Below are positions 10,501 through 18,895 of a stretch of 64,000 bases of DNA, one piece after another; the stretch's first letter is position 1, and each line of letters opens with the position of its first letter. The stretch comes from Leptasterias polaris (taxonomy: Eukaryota; Echinodermata; Asteroidea; Forcipulatida; Asteriidae), in contig JAZGTN010000011.1 of assembly GCA_037783415.1 (NCBI GenBank), forward strand, positions 1-64,000, read 5' to 3'. Both the position numbers and the translations under genes were made by a program. The notes beneath the pieces were generated by a model. It saw only the letters and a list, made by a program, of their open reading frames with translations. It did not search any database and was not told the origin of the DNA.

Positions 10501-13032
10501 GTTTTTAAGTTCACCTATTTAGTTGAATAAAAAACGAGAAATCATCGTAAAAAATACACTCTAATAACTTCCGGGTCAGAAATGACCCGGTTCAGGGGTC
10601 ACAGGCGGCCTGACCCCTTTTCTGGGTCAGTGTGACACGGACTCTGTGTCAAAATGACCCAGAACTGGATCAAATTGATGCAGAATCCGAGCATCAGTCC
10701 TCTTTTATTTGACCCGATAATTTTTAGAGTGTAAGTACATAGTGTAAGTACATAGTCACGTACATGAACCTTGTATGCCGATAGTAGTCTCTAATTAATC
10801 AATAACCTTATTGTCGTCAAACCTGCGTCCAAGGTTTTATTTCTTCATTGTAAATTTGACATGCAAATATTGTTTCCACTAAAGGCACAGAACTTTCCAT
10901 CGTTGGCCGGCCTACCTCTCAGAGTTCTGATTATAGCCAGAGCAGCTACAAGGCTGAACTCGCAGCAGACGGTAACATGGGCACGATACTCTATCCAAAC
11001 AATGAATGCACCCACACACGTAAGTATGTTTAAAATGATTCCGTTTAAACTCACTGACGGTTAATATTGTGTGCGGTTTGTGAGTTCCCTCCATTATTGC
11101 TCCATTTTAAATATTCCTCGCTGGTGCACAACTCAAACAAAGAACTTCCTCGTTGGATGGGGGGGGGGGGGGGGGGGGGGGTGGTATTGTTCTATTATTT
11201 GCCCCACAATGGCGTGCGCGTTAGCCACCCCCAATATGTTTGGGTTACATACGCTCTACAGCGTAATGCAAATAGATTTCTTGTTCTGGCGAACCCTTTC
11301 AGGCGAGCCGCTGCAAAAACAGCCTTGAGGAAAATTTTAGTTTTTTTCCAAGAAAACTTTCATTTTCTCATTTTATGACAACACTGTGTGAATGTTCGAG
11401 CCTTGAGGAAAATATTAGTTTTTTTCCAAGAAAACTTTCATTTTCTCATTTTATGACAACACTGTGAATGTTCGTAAGTCAACTGTCTCAAGACCCTTCA
11501 CTGTAAGAAAAATGTTTGTTCTCAGATCTTCACTTGGTATATGTAATTAAGACATAACATATAAAGAGAAACGTTGATCACTTTTTTCTTAGCGATGTTT
11601 GAAGATTTGCATGCCGTGGATAATAGAAAGTCATTATTACTAGTAAACTTGTGGGTATACAACCATAATATCGGAGGAGTGTTGGCTCTGAGAAGATCCG
11701 TTGTGATCTCTACGTTTCGAACAGTACACTTCTGAAGACGAGAGTATTCGGACTAAAACTCTAATACCACACCAGCAATCTCATCAGCTCATCAGCATCT
11801 CACTTAACCTCTCATTAAAGGAAAAAAACATCCGGTGGTATTCATTTTCCCTATACTACATACGCTTTCAGACCTCATTATCTTTACCCAACCTTCTTCA
11901 TGTATTCACGTATTCCTCTTTTCGGATGGAGGTCTCCGTCGGTATATATTTTTCCTACCCTAAGCATTTTTCCTAAGCACCTCATTATTGCTCCTTATTA
12001 TTCATTTATGCAAATTTGTGAGGTCAAAGGTCATTTGTCTGTATATCAGCCCGCTCAACTACTCTCCTCCCAAAAGAGATTACTTATTTGCTAACTTTCT
12101 TCATACTTCTATTGTTTTGTAAATCTAGAAGAGGAAATTAACCCATGGTGGAAGGTTGCCCTGGATGGTGTGCACTGTATCACCGAGGTTACTCTCCTGA
12201 ACCGGGGGGATTGCTGCAGTAAGTGCATCGTACATGTTTATGGGTTAACTGCATTTTTAGTGTGTTATCCACCTCAATATTCTTCAGCCCATCAGACGGT
12301 GGTCTTTACATAAATAAATAAACAAACCAACAAACAAACAAACAACCCAACAACCCGACAAATAACCCAACAACCCGACAAATAACCCAACACACAAATA
12401 AACAAACAAACAACCCCCACCCCCAAAATAATAATAATAATTTTAAATGACACATTAGATGTGTCATTTAAAATTATTATTATTTTGGGGGTGGGGGTTG
12501 TTTGTTTGTTTATTTGTGTGTTGGGTTATTTGTCGGGTTGTTGGGTTGTTTGTTTGTTTGTTTGTTTATATTTGTGTTTTGGGGGGCGGTCTTCAGGTAA
12601 ACCGTAAGCGTAACCTTTACAGAAAACTTTCAATGATTTTAGTGACGGCTGCCTAGCTGTACTGTGTTAATTTTATTGTTCCTGGTAATATGCTCATGCT
12701 CCTCACAACTACAAAATAATACCTGGTTTGTCTGTTGCATCATAGTGTCCCAAAATGTTGTTTGTTTTTTCTAACGTTCTCATTCTGGTACACCCGCAGG
12801 TGAGCGTTTGGAGGGAGCTGTTGTCCGTGCAGGCACCAGTGAAACTATATTGGACAACGCAGTATGCGGCTGGCCAGTTTCTTCCGGGCAAGCAGCGACA
12901 CTCGGGGACACCATCGATATCGTGTGCGACCGCCCGTTGAAGGCGACATACATCAGTGTTGAGATTCCATCTAATCGCGTTCTGACACTATGTGAAGTAA
13001 CGGTTAAAGAAGTGACATTGGGCTTTTGCTAA
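1506..13032 (+). CDS. Secreted tandem-domain F-type (fucose-binding) lectin, eight exons
   Basis: Coding exons are 1506-1581, 6316-6469, 6749-6871, 7436-7525, 8138-8374, 10885-11019, 12129-12218 and 12800-13032, all with GT-AG borders. Once one surplus T in exon 1 is discounted they give 378 residues. The order is signal peptide (about 17 residues), an acidic helical segment of about 51 residues, then two F-type lectin domains. Both domains keep the family's fucose-binding pattern H-x26-R-x-D-x4-R (CSHT...NRGDCCSDR and CTHT...NRGDCCSER), the PWWKV motif and the YISVEI/LCEVT strands. Each domain is encoded by three exons separated by phase-1 introns, so the second arose by internal duplication of a symmetrical exon block. 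F-type lectins bind terminal fucose on foreign or self glycans, often in immunity or gamete recognition; which applies here cannot be told. The helical segment probably mediates oligomerisation (inference). Confidence 0.88.
1690..1960. repeat. Degenerate repeats of TTCGTTCCCTCGAAA
   Basis: At least five spaced copies of a motif close to TTCGTTCCCTCGAAA, then inverted versions (TTTCGAAGGAACGAAAT). Motif centres are about 30 bp apart. The arrangement may be the decayed ends of a foldback element. Confidence 0.5.
2109..2290. repeat. GC-rich tandem repeat, about 63 bp unit, nearly three copies
   Basis: The unit includes GTCCAGGGGGCGAAAAGCCC followed by CCG(A/T)ATTxTATCGACGGT; GGGGGC and GCCCCC can pair as a hairpin inside each unit. 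The last copy is partial. It gives rise to short spurious reading frames on both strands. Confidence 0.65.
3242..3362. mobile_element. About 120-bp inverted-repeat element
   Basis: Left arm GCATTGTCGCAGAA...GGTGAAATCT pairs with right arm AGATTTCACC...TTCTGCGACAATGC. The arms are about 35 bp with small mismatches. There is no coding content. It fits a short MITE; the superfamily is unknown. Confidence 0.5.
3461..4095 (+). mobile_element. 5'-truncated Penelope-like element (GIY-YIG part and 3' tail)
   Basis: Translation around 3474-3650 gives CRVCGVQY followed, after a small deletion, by TRTTLKRRFYGHRSTV and FNLPNHSISDMNLQGIE, then a stop. This is the C-terminal GIY-YIG endonuclease region of Penelope-like retroelements, but the GIY-YIG core itself lost a few bases (compare the intact copy at 25460-25500). 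The rest is the pyrimidine-rich 3' tail, ending CACTAACTTATTTTTTGC, which is shared with the element at 24861-30470. It is inactive. Confidence 0.8.
6316..6469 (+). CDS. Lectin exon 2: acidic helical segment
   Basis: Encodes 51 residues beginning DDIEREIENLERLLQEEE, very rich in Glu with Leu/Ile spaced as in a coiled coil (I, I, L, L, L). It starts in phase 0 and ends in phase 1 at GGAC|GTACGT. No lectin motif is present. A helical stalk or oligomerisation segment between signal peptide and lectin domains is the likely role (inference). Confidence 0.85.
6749..6871 (+). CDS. Lectin exon 3: start of F-type domain 1
   Basis: Forty-one codons, phase 1 to phase 1. It includes the AAKAVDGNRNT segment typical of F-type/fucolectin domains and ends ECSHT. 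This His is the first residue of the fucose-binding motif, exactly 26 residues before the Arg in exon 4. Acceptor CCTTACAG, donor C|GTAAGA. Confidence 0.88.
6872..7435 (+). other. Lectin intron 3
   Basis: Contains scattered TTGCGATA motifs (6945-7080) and ends in a long T-rich tract before the acceptor TATAG. I see no gene or clear mobile element. Confidence 0.7.
7436..7525 (+). CDS. Lectin exon 4: middle of F-type domain 1
   Basis: Thirty codons, phase 1 to phase 1: EEFPWWKVDLG, then ILNRGDCC. Arg-Gly-Asp-Cys-Cys carries the R-x-D part of the fucose motif and the adjacent cysteine pair known from eel and horseshoe-crab family members. It has the same length as exon 7. Confidence 0.88.
7526..8137 (+). 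other. Lectin intron 4
   Basis: Holds a T-rich stretch with TTTG/TTTA short repeats (about 7740-7835). A short duplicated GGCTTCAAAAGCAATTA occurs at 8041-8072. No gene or recognisable mobile element is seen. Confidence 0.7.
8138..8374 (+). CDS. Lectin exon 5: end of F-type domain 1
   Basis: Seventy-nine codons, phase 1 to phase 1. It starts (S)DRLTGAVVRAGT, giving the last Arg of the motif, and continues with YISVEIF and LQLCEVTAEEI. A short linker GGECGGE leads to domain 2. Confidence 0.88.
8392..9369 (+). mobile_element. Kolobok-like element with THAP-domain remnant (copy 1), TTAA target
   Basis: The ends are AGTCACCTGG and CCAGGTGCCT, each bordered by TTAA (8388-8391 and 9370-9373). The inside has a THAP zinc-finger remnant: AAGCSKTTK near 8705-8730 and, in another frame, RAKWSGP and CSEH near 8805-8850. 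THAP domains and TTAA targets together point to the Kolobok superfamily (family knowledge). It is frameshifted and truncated. A longer copy lies at 36235-37589. Confidence 0.68.
9766..9966 (-). mobile_element. tRNA-derived SINE, copy 1
   Basis: Read on the minus strand, the head has box A TAGCTCGGTGGTCTATAGTG and box B GGTCGTGGGTTAGAATCCC. The body ends with TTATCCCCGATGCAAAATTA. A pol III-type SINE is more likely than a tRNA gene, because no cloverleaf closes and a related copy follows within 60 bp. Confidence 0.6.
10018..10155 (-). mobile_element. tRNA-derived SINE, copy 2
   Basis: Same family as the unit just to the left. Box A is TAGCTCGGTGGTCTAGTGGT and box B is GTGGATTCGAATCC on the minus strand, closer to consensus than copy 1. 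The body is shorter. Both units share the AATTAACATC tail end. Confidence 0.62.
10556..10734. mobile_element. About 180-bp MITE with ACACTCTAA ends
   Basis: The left end ACACTCTAATAACTTCCGGG pairs with the right end CCCGATAATTTTTAGAGTGT. The interior has several CTGGGTCA/TGACCC inverted motifs. Non-coding; it lies in lectin intron 5. Confidence 0.6.
10885..11019 (+). CDS. Lectin exon 6: start of F-type domain 2
   Basis: Forty-five codons, phase 1 to phase 1, homologous to exon 3: LSIVGRPTSQSSDYSQSSY, then NNECTHT. The conserved His of the fucose motif is kept. Here ELAADGN replaces the KAVDGNR of domain 1. Confidence 0.87.
11158..11181. repeat. Poly-G run
   Basis: More than twenty consecutive G residues in lectin intron 6, a likely site of length error. 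Confidence 0.85.
11321..11474. repeat. 78-bp direct tandem duplication
   Basis: Two nearly identical copies, 11321-11398 and 11399-11474, each starting AGCCTTGAGGAAAAT and containing TTTTTCCAAGAAAACTTTC. The rest of intron 6 (to 12128) shows no gene. Confidence 0.85.
12129..12218 (+). CDS. Lectin exon 7: middle of F-type domain 2
   Basis: Thirty codons, phase 1 to phase 1, the same length as exon 4: EEINPWWKVALDG, then LLNRGDCC. It keeps R-x-D and the Cys pair. Acceptor AATCTAG, donor CA|GTAAGT. Confidence 0.88.
12309..12575. repeat. Near-perfect long palindrome in intron 7
   Basis: Arms of about 125 bp meet around GACACATTAGATGTGTC near 12450-12466. The arms are made of AAAC/AACCC repeats on the left and GTTT/GGGTT repeats on the right, with CCCCCACCCCC facing GGGGGTGGGGG. 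The almost absent loop suggests a recent inverted duplication. Confidence 0.85.
12800..13032 (+). CDS. Lectin exon 8: end of F-type domain 2 and stop
   Basis: Homologous to exon 5: (S)ERLEGAVVRAGT, YISVEIPSN, LTLCEVTVKEV, ending LGFC and TAA at 13030-13032. The final Arg of the fucose motif is kept. No canonical AATAAA was seen within 200 bp downstream. Confidence 0.88.
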
Positions 13033-14867
13033 GCACCATACCCCGTACCTACCGACCAAGACTGAGATTTCAAAACTACACTAAGACTTTAAATCACTCA
13101 TCAAGCTCCTTGGTATCAATACTTTCTTAAAGCAATTTTAGTTGATATGTAAAAATATGTAAGATGTAATGCGCCAACATTTAAATAAGCTGACTCTCTC
13201 ATCCGTGGCTCATAGTAACGGCGCATAACATTTTGTTCTTGATGCAAACTTATTCATCAATGGACTCGTGCAACAAAACAAAAATTACATAAAAACAAAA
13301 AACTTAAAGAATACGGAAAGTTTCAAACGGCCGAACTTATCAAAGATGTTTTGAGTTTCATTTATCAAGTTTTGTTTTGTCGGCGATTTTTGTTTTATCC
13401 TACTAACGAATGTTTTGCTTGCTTAAAAAAAATCCTAGATTGTTTTTTAAATCACCCTTTAGGTTAATATGTATTTTTTAGGTCGTGGGGCATTATAAAA
13501 GGGTAGTGTTGGTCTCCTCCTGACTCTCTCTGAGCACATTACATTCAACGTTACTGTGAAAATTCACTTCCACTAGTAGAATTTCACATGAAATTCCCAG
13601 GAAATTTGGTTGACCCTGTCTCACCTGATGAATTGCTGGCCCTGGCAAACTCCTTTGAACTTGTTTGTACCCCTACTTACTAGGGCTAGATGAGATAAGC
13701 CCGGACTCGTGTAATGAAACGGGAATTACATGAGGACAAAAACATGAAGACTCCATAACTTGTCAAGGGCCGAAAAGTGTTCTTATTGTCAATGATTTTT
13801 AGAGAGATTATTACTTTTTTTTTTTTTTTTAAACCTTACTCACTGATCTGTTTACAGCTATCTTTGATCACATTTTAGGTAATAGCAATTTTTGTGGTGG
13901 TGGGATAAATTCAAAAAATATAATGGTTGTGTGTACCACAGTTTGGGACTGATAGAATACATAAAATTACCGTGAAAAAAGAAAAAAAAAAAAAGTTCAG
14001 GTTTTGGTGGTCTAACAAAGTTTAGTTTTCTTTCTCGTATCACCCTTTGTTTAGTTTTCTATTAACAGCAAACAAATAAATTATACGGCATAAGACAAGC
14101 GTTCATGTTTGTGTTGAATTCAGGTTGCTTGTGTATTTCCCCCCTATTCTGTGTGAGTGAGTTGGTTTAAGCTTTAAAATAAGCAGTTCTACTTTCAAAC
14201 GATCTCGCACAACACGACAGAACATGTCCAGCAATAAAGTGCATATCTCTGAAAGACGTTTTTCCCCGATACTATCTCAGTATATTTTGTTGTCAAACTT
14301 TGGTTGGACCGTGTTAGTTTACGAAGTAAAAGGAGTCAGTTCACGAAGTAAAAGGAGCATCTATTATTTTCGAGTGATGTGTAAATCATTATATACTAAA
14401 GTACATCTTTCCAACCATATCAACTTTATAATAAACGCTTTCATAAACCCAAAGCGCCCGATCTGAAGGCAATGTGTTCTGCCAACCAATCTGTGTGCAT
14501 AAAATGTAACAACTTTTGAATTTAATGTACAGCTATGAGTAATCATATATCTTTCACTTTGAAATCATTTACGATTATCCATAGTTTGCATCTCTGAATG
14601 CTGTTCTTGTTGAATATCAACAATGTTTTTGGTATAATATGCATTTTCTATAACTATTTGGCACAGTAGAAATGAGCGGACAGACTCCGTTGCTTGTGTT
14701 CTGTATGCGCGCTTCCTGTACAATCATTTGAAGACACAACCTAAAGAGTACATAGATTGTCGTCTGTAGAAATTTATCAAAACGTGTGACGTGCTGAACT
14801 TTCAGCACCTTTGGCCATACAACTACAGAAGTTGATGAACGGCTTGGGCAAATTGCTAATGTGTGAT
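13033..14867. other. Intergenic region after the lectin gene
   Basis: Two diverged direct copies of about 200 bp (around 13255-13480 and 13700-13880) share ACTCGTG...AATTACAT...GACAAAAA and CGGCCGAA-like segments. A TATAAAA at 13494-13500 has no supportable coding exon after it. Otherwise AT-rich and featureless. Confidence 0.55.
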
Positions 14868-15218
14868 ATTTGATCAGTAAATATTTATAATTACAACAAC
14901 CTGGTCAGAAAGCAAGTTGGACAGGCACTGTTACTTTGAAGGCAACGTTGATAGATTATCATCTTTCAATTATAGGCTGGTATTTATTGGTTCCAATGAA
15001 AGTAAAATTAGTATTATAACAGAGAACCTCAGTGCCCCGCAATAATCAGAGCCAGTACTTGTTTATATTGCGAACCAATCTGTGGATTATACTGCCTGGA
15101 AACACTGATTGACAGCTGTGTGTTTTATCGAGAAGAACCAAGCATAAGTTTGCAAAAAACCAAAAAAAACTGATGCTTAAAAAGCAATCCAAGGACCCAA
15201 CAAAAATTCTGCGACCTG

Positions 15219-15379
15219 GGGTCGATTTCACCAAACTCTTCCTAACTTAGGACTAGTCCTAGGCAATGCTAAGAGATAGGACTAGTCTTAAGTTACTCTT
15301 CCTAACTTAGGACTAGTCCTATCTCTTAGCATTGCCTAGGATTAATCCTAAGTTAGGAAGAGTTTGGTGAAATCGACCC
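15219..15379. mobile_element. Harbinger-like foldback MITE, 161 bp, with empty site in copy B
   Basis: The ends GGGTCGATTTCACCAAACTC and its reverse complement enclose AGGACTAGTCCTA-type repeats; the whole element can fold on itself. Flanks give a 3-bp duplication CTG (15216-15218 and 15380-15382). Copy B shows the unoccupied site as ACCTGTAT near 34270. A 3-bp target duplication fits PIF/Harbinger. Confidence 0.7.
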
Positions 15380-15404
15380 CTGTACCAATAGTCCTATAGG
15401 CAGG

Positions 15405-16012
15405 CAAACTGTTGGTGTCGCAATGCGTTCCACTGTCTTGTGCAAACTGTTGGTGTCACAATGCGTTCCACTGTCTTGTGCAAACTGTTGGTGTCACAAT
15501 GCGTTCCACTGTCTTGCGCAAACTGTTGGTGTCACAATGCGTTCCACTGTCTTGCGCAAACTGTTGGTGTCACAATGCGTTCCACTGTCTTGCGCAAACT
15601 GTTGGTGTCACAATGCGTTCCACTGTCTTGCGCAAACTGTTGGTGTCGCAATGCATTCCACTGTCTTGCGCAAACTGTTGGTGTCACAATGCGTTCCACT
15701 GTCTTGCGCAAACTGTTGGTGTCACAATGCGTTCCACTGTCTTGCGCAAACTGTTGGTGTCACAATGCGTTCCACTGTCTTGCGCAAACTGTTGGTGTCA
15801 CAATGCGTTCCACTGTCTTGCGCAAACTGTTGGTGTCACAATGCGTTCCACTGTCTTGCGCAAACTGTTGGTGTCACAATGCGTTCCACTGTCTTGCGCA
15901 AACTGTTGGTGTCACAATGCGTTCCACTGTCTTGCGCAAACTGTTGGTGTCACAATGCGTTCCACTGTCTTGCGCAAACTGTTGGTGTCACAATGCGTTC
16001 CACTGTCTTGCG
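15405..16012. repeat. 38-bp minisatellite, 16 copies
   Basis: Sixteen units of CAAACTGTTGGTGTCACAAT plus GCGTTCCACTGTCTTGCG, nearly identical. Because 38 is not a multiple of 3 and no stop falls in any frame, all three forward frames stay open for over 200 codons. Copy B has less than one unit at the same place, so the array expanded after duplication (or was lost in B). Confidence 0.92.
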
Positions 16013-17080
16013 CAAACGTTGCCAACAGTTTTGAGTGGAACGAGTTGTACGCCAACAACATTGGCGAGCGTTCGCAACCACAGGCGAACGTATTTCTGAG
16101 GTGTTGGTTGGTGGTGTTTGAATGGCGCGGACAATAAAACGTAAGCAGACGATAATTTTCTACTTTGAAGATGATACTCTTTGGAGTAACTTAAAATTTG
16201 GTGTTTTCCGGCGGTATAGTCTGTGTGTGTCTCTCTAAATCTCTCTCCACCAGTCCCCGTATACAGAGTTGATAGCCCCTCGGTCTTGCTGTGCCCCGCC
16301 GCATTCATACAAATGACACTTCAGAAGACCCAAACCTCTTGTAAACTTTCCTAGCTTAAATCCATCTGATACTTTCCATGAAGAAAATGGCCGAAGGCCA
16401 TTATTACATCTTGGATATCATGGCCCATTTCTAATTTAAATGTCAATTTAGCAAAATATGTATAACGAACTACAAGAATTAGGGAATCAAAGTGCCGAAA
16501 GAGGTTTTAAACTAGTTGTCCAAACACGGTGCGGGCTGGTTCTTGACCAGTTTACAGAGAAGAAGTCTAAAAACAACCGACAACAGATGGCACTTACGCC
16601 GTCAATACTATTGCAAAGACGAGGTCCGTAGAATCTCAAAGTGTTCAATCAGAAGGAAAATATTGCGGTTTGATCGGATATTACGACTGTTAATAATTTT
16701 AAACTGCAGAAAAATAAAAGAAAAACACGGTGGGAAGAAGATTGTGAACTTGCTTGTACACAAAAACCCTGTGTGTAGTTTATTAATATCTGATCATGTG
16801 CAGCGAAGCGAAAAGAGGAGCTGTATGAGCCCAGGGAGAAGGGCGTGAAATTATTCTCGACTGTTTTTATTCTGGACAGTTGATCACCCATGGGTTGTAC
16901 AAACATAAATGCAAATTAGCTGCAATCAACTGAACACATTATTGGGAATATAACCATCACCTTCGTTATAAGCAATGCTAGGGCCTACATAAATTTAAGG
17001 TTCAATGGTTACAACAACAATTTAAACGTGAATCACATGGAATAGCGAGTCCCCTAAAAAAATCACTTTTCACAATAATA
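16013..17080. other. Duplicated non-coding sequence
   Basis: Mostly matches copy B at 35280-35790. A short minus-strand frame starting MNAAGHSKT is preserved in both copies, but everything here is similarly preserved. I see no gene I can support. Confidence 0.5.
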
Positions 17081-17558
17081 GGGAGGTTTCGCACGCGAAC
17101 GGATACGCATACGCATACGTTTAGCTATCCGTAACCGTTAGCAGCCTTTCTGTTGTTTTTCAATCCCAGCGTTTTGGTGGCACTGTTCGCTGTTCCAGCA
17201 CAGCACTTGGTGGCGCTGTTCAACATGGCATCCTCCATAGACGAGCTTATGTTCATAGCTTTAGAGGAAAATGACGAAGAAACAGTGCATTTTTTCGTAT
17301 TTCAAAGTCTTTAGAAATCAACAAAATGACACGTACATGTTCAGTGATTCATTTATTTTGATACTATTCATACATATTTGGAAACAAATACAGGCGAATT
17401 ACTAGAAGTTCGAGTTTTCCTACGTGTTTTTTACTTACGTGTAGCAAGCGGGATATCAGTGTCGTCTGCACGTATAGCGGATAGCGAGTAGCGTATGACG
17501 TCATAATGATGACGTATCCGTCGCATTAACCGTATCCGTTCGTATGCGAAACCTCCCT
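17081..17558. mobile_element. 478-bp element with GGGAGGTTTCGCA termini
   Basis: The left end GGGAGGTTTCGCACGCGAAC and the right end GTTCGTATGCGAAACCTCCC are inverted repeats, followed inward by GGATACG-type motifs. The flanks read TA on both sides, suggesting a TA target. Absent from copy B. No coding capacity. Confidence 0.65.
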
Positions 17559-18538
17559 ATACAAAAAAATACTCACTTAATTAATGTATGCACGGGACAT
17601 TGGCTATTATTGATGCACATGATGACATGGTGATTACATTGACCTGGATATTTAGGGAATATTAGAGGAGTTTACGTGTTTAGTTAAGAAGAATTAAGTC
17701 TTAAGGACGGTGATTGGTATGATCATGGAAATCATTAGTCATTGAATCGAGAGAGGGCACTGTTGAAGAAACTGCCCTGATGCGTTTTCGTACAGTGAGT
17801 GGATAATATAGGTTGTTGTTAATGGAGCGTGCCAAAAATAATGTGTTTTTGTTTTGTTTTTTGTGTCTTCTTTTAATCCCGGGGGATTTTTATTTATTGA
17901 TCTCTTGATTTACACAAGAAAGAAGAAAATAACAAATAATGTGGCAACAGTTCGTATATGGCAAAATTTAGAAAGGACATCATCAGTATTAGGCCAACGT
18001 GAAGGAACTTTTGTGACCGATGAAAAGATGTTATACATTTTGAATGCCATAATTGTGTCTATTGAAAACTGCTTCACAATGAACGGATCGAAAACATATG
18101 ATGGTGCCTGCATACTGCTTAAACAGTGCCGCTGTAAATGGGAATGATCGATCTTTCGAAACAAAGACTGCAACTTTCAAGATGTTGACAGTTTAAGAAC
18201 TGAAAGTGTCTTAAAGGCGGGTCAAATGGTCTTTCCATATATTTTTCTGTTTCCAAACAATTTTCCCGTAATACCGGATCGAAACCCATGACACCTATAC
18301 TATCTATCTTCGGAAGGTACTGCATAAAGGATGTGCATGCAGGTTTGAGTCCAGGTTTGAGGGCGGCCAGGGTTGCAGCCGGCTTCGGAACCGGCCAGGT
18401 TGGCAGATAGATCTGCCGCCAGGCTTTTGTGCCACACGTCCTCTTTCGGAGTAAAATATAGAATCTCGTAAGAATGAGCACCGCGGAGTTTTTCTGGAAC
18501 AAACAGACGCGTTACTCAAATTATTTATTCAAAGTTAG
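17559..18538. other. Sequence downstream of transporter gene A
   Basis: Partly matched in copy B (36020-36230 and 37590-37940), where a Kolobok-like element sits inside. No gene seen. Confidence 0.5.
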
Positions 18539-18544
18539 TTTATT
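18539..18544 (-). terminator. Candidate poly(A) signal, transporter A
   Basis: AATAAA on the minus strand about 206 bp after the stop codon. The matching copy B site is at 37944-37949. Confidence 0.4.
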
Positions 18545-18749
18545 CAAATATTATTAGTTTAATAGATTATGATTTAGATGGGGATGGATATCACTAAATA
18601 AATGTGTTAAATATTATTAGCAAACTGTTTGCAAAGATGCATGATCTTTTGGCTAATTACATTCGGGTCACTCCGCAGAGTTATACACTGCACTTAAAGA
18701 GACGGTTGTTTGGAACTCTTTGAGACTGGCGTTATTGATATAGAAGTCT

Positions 18750-18895
18750 TCATGGCGCGGTTTCAGTTCTCTGTAGAGATGTTCCCCACCTGCGCAAAAT
18801 CCATTCCACAGCCAGGGCTAGTATCGCTAGAGACCAGATAAACTCCATCAAGATAAAAGCCAAGTCGTAGCTCCCTGTCACATCGTAGATCCAAC
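18750..18895 (-). CDS. Transporter A exon 4 (TM12 and C-terminus)
   Basis: Follows a TTGCTTCAG acceptor. Encodes GWIYDVTGSYDLAFILMEF, a hydrophobic helix, then RRWGTSLQRTETAP and TGA. Confidence 0.82.

Noticed and set aside
13494..13500. TATA box of a further gene
   Set aside because: No supportable exon follows within 1.3 kb.
15412..16137. Open frames of 203-241 codons in all three frames
   Set aside because: They follow from a stop-free 38-bp tandem repeat; absent from the duplicate copy and without splice or start context.
15988..16308. Conserved minus-strand peptide MNAAGHSKT... present in both duplicate copies
   Set aside because: The surrounding noncoding sequence is equally conserved, so the match only reflects recent duplication.
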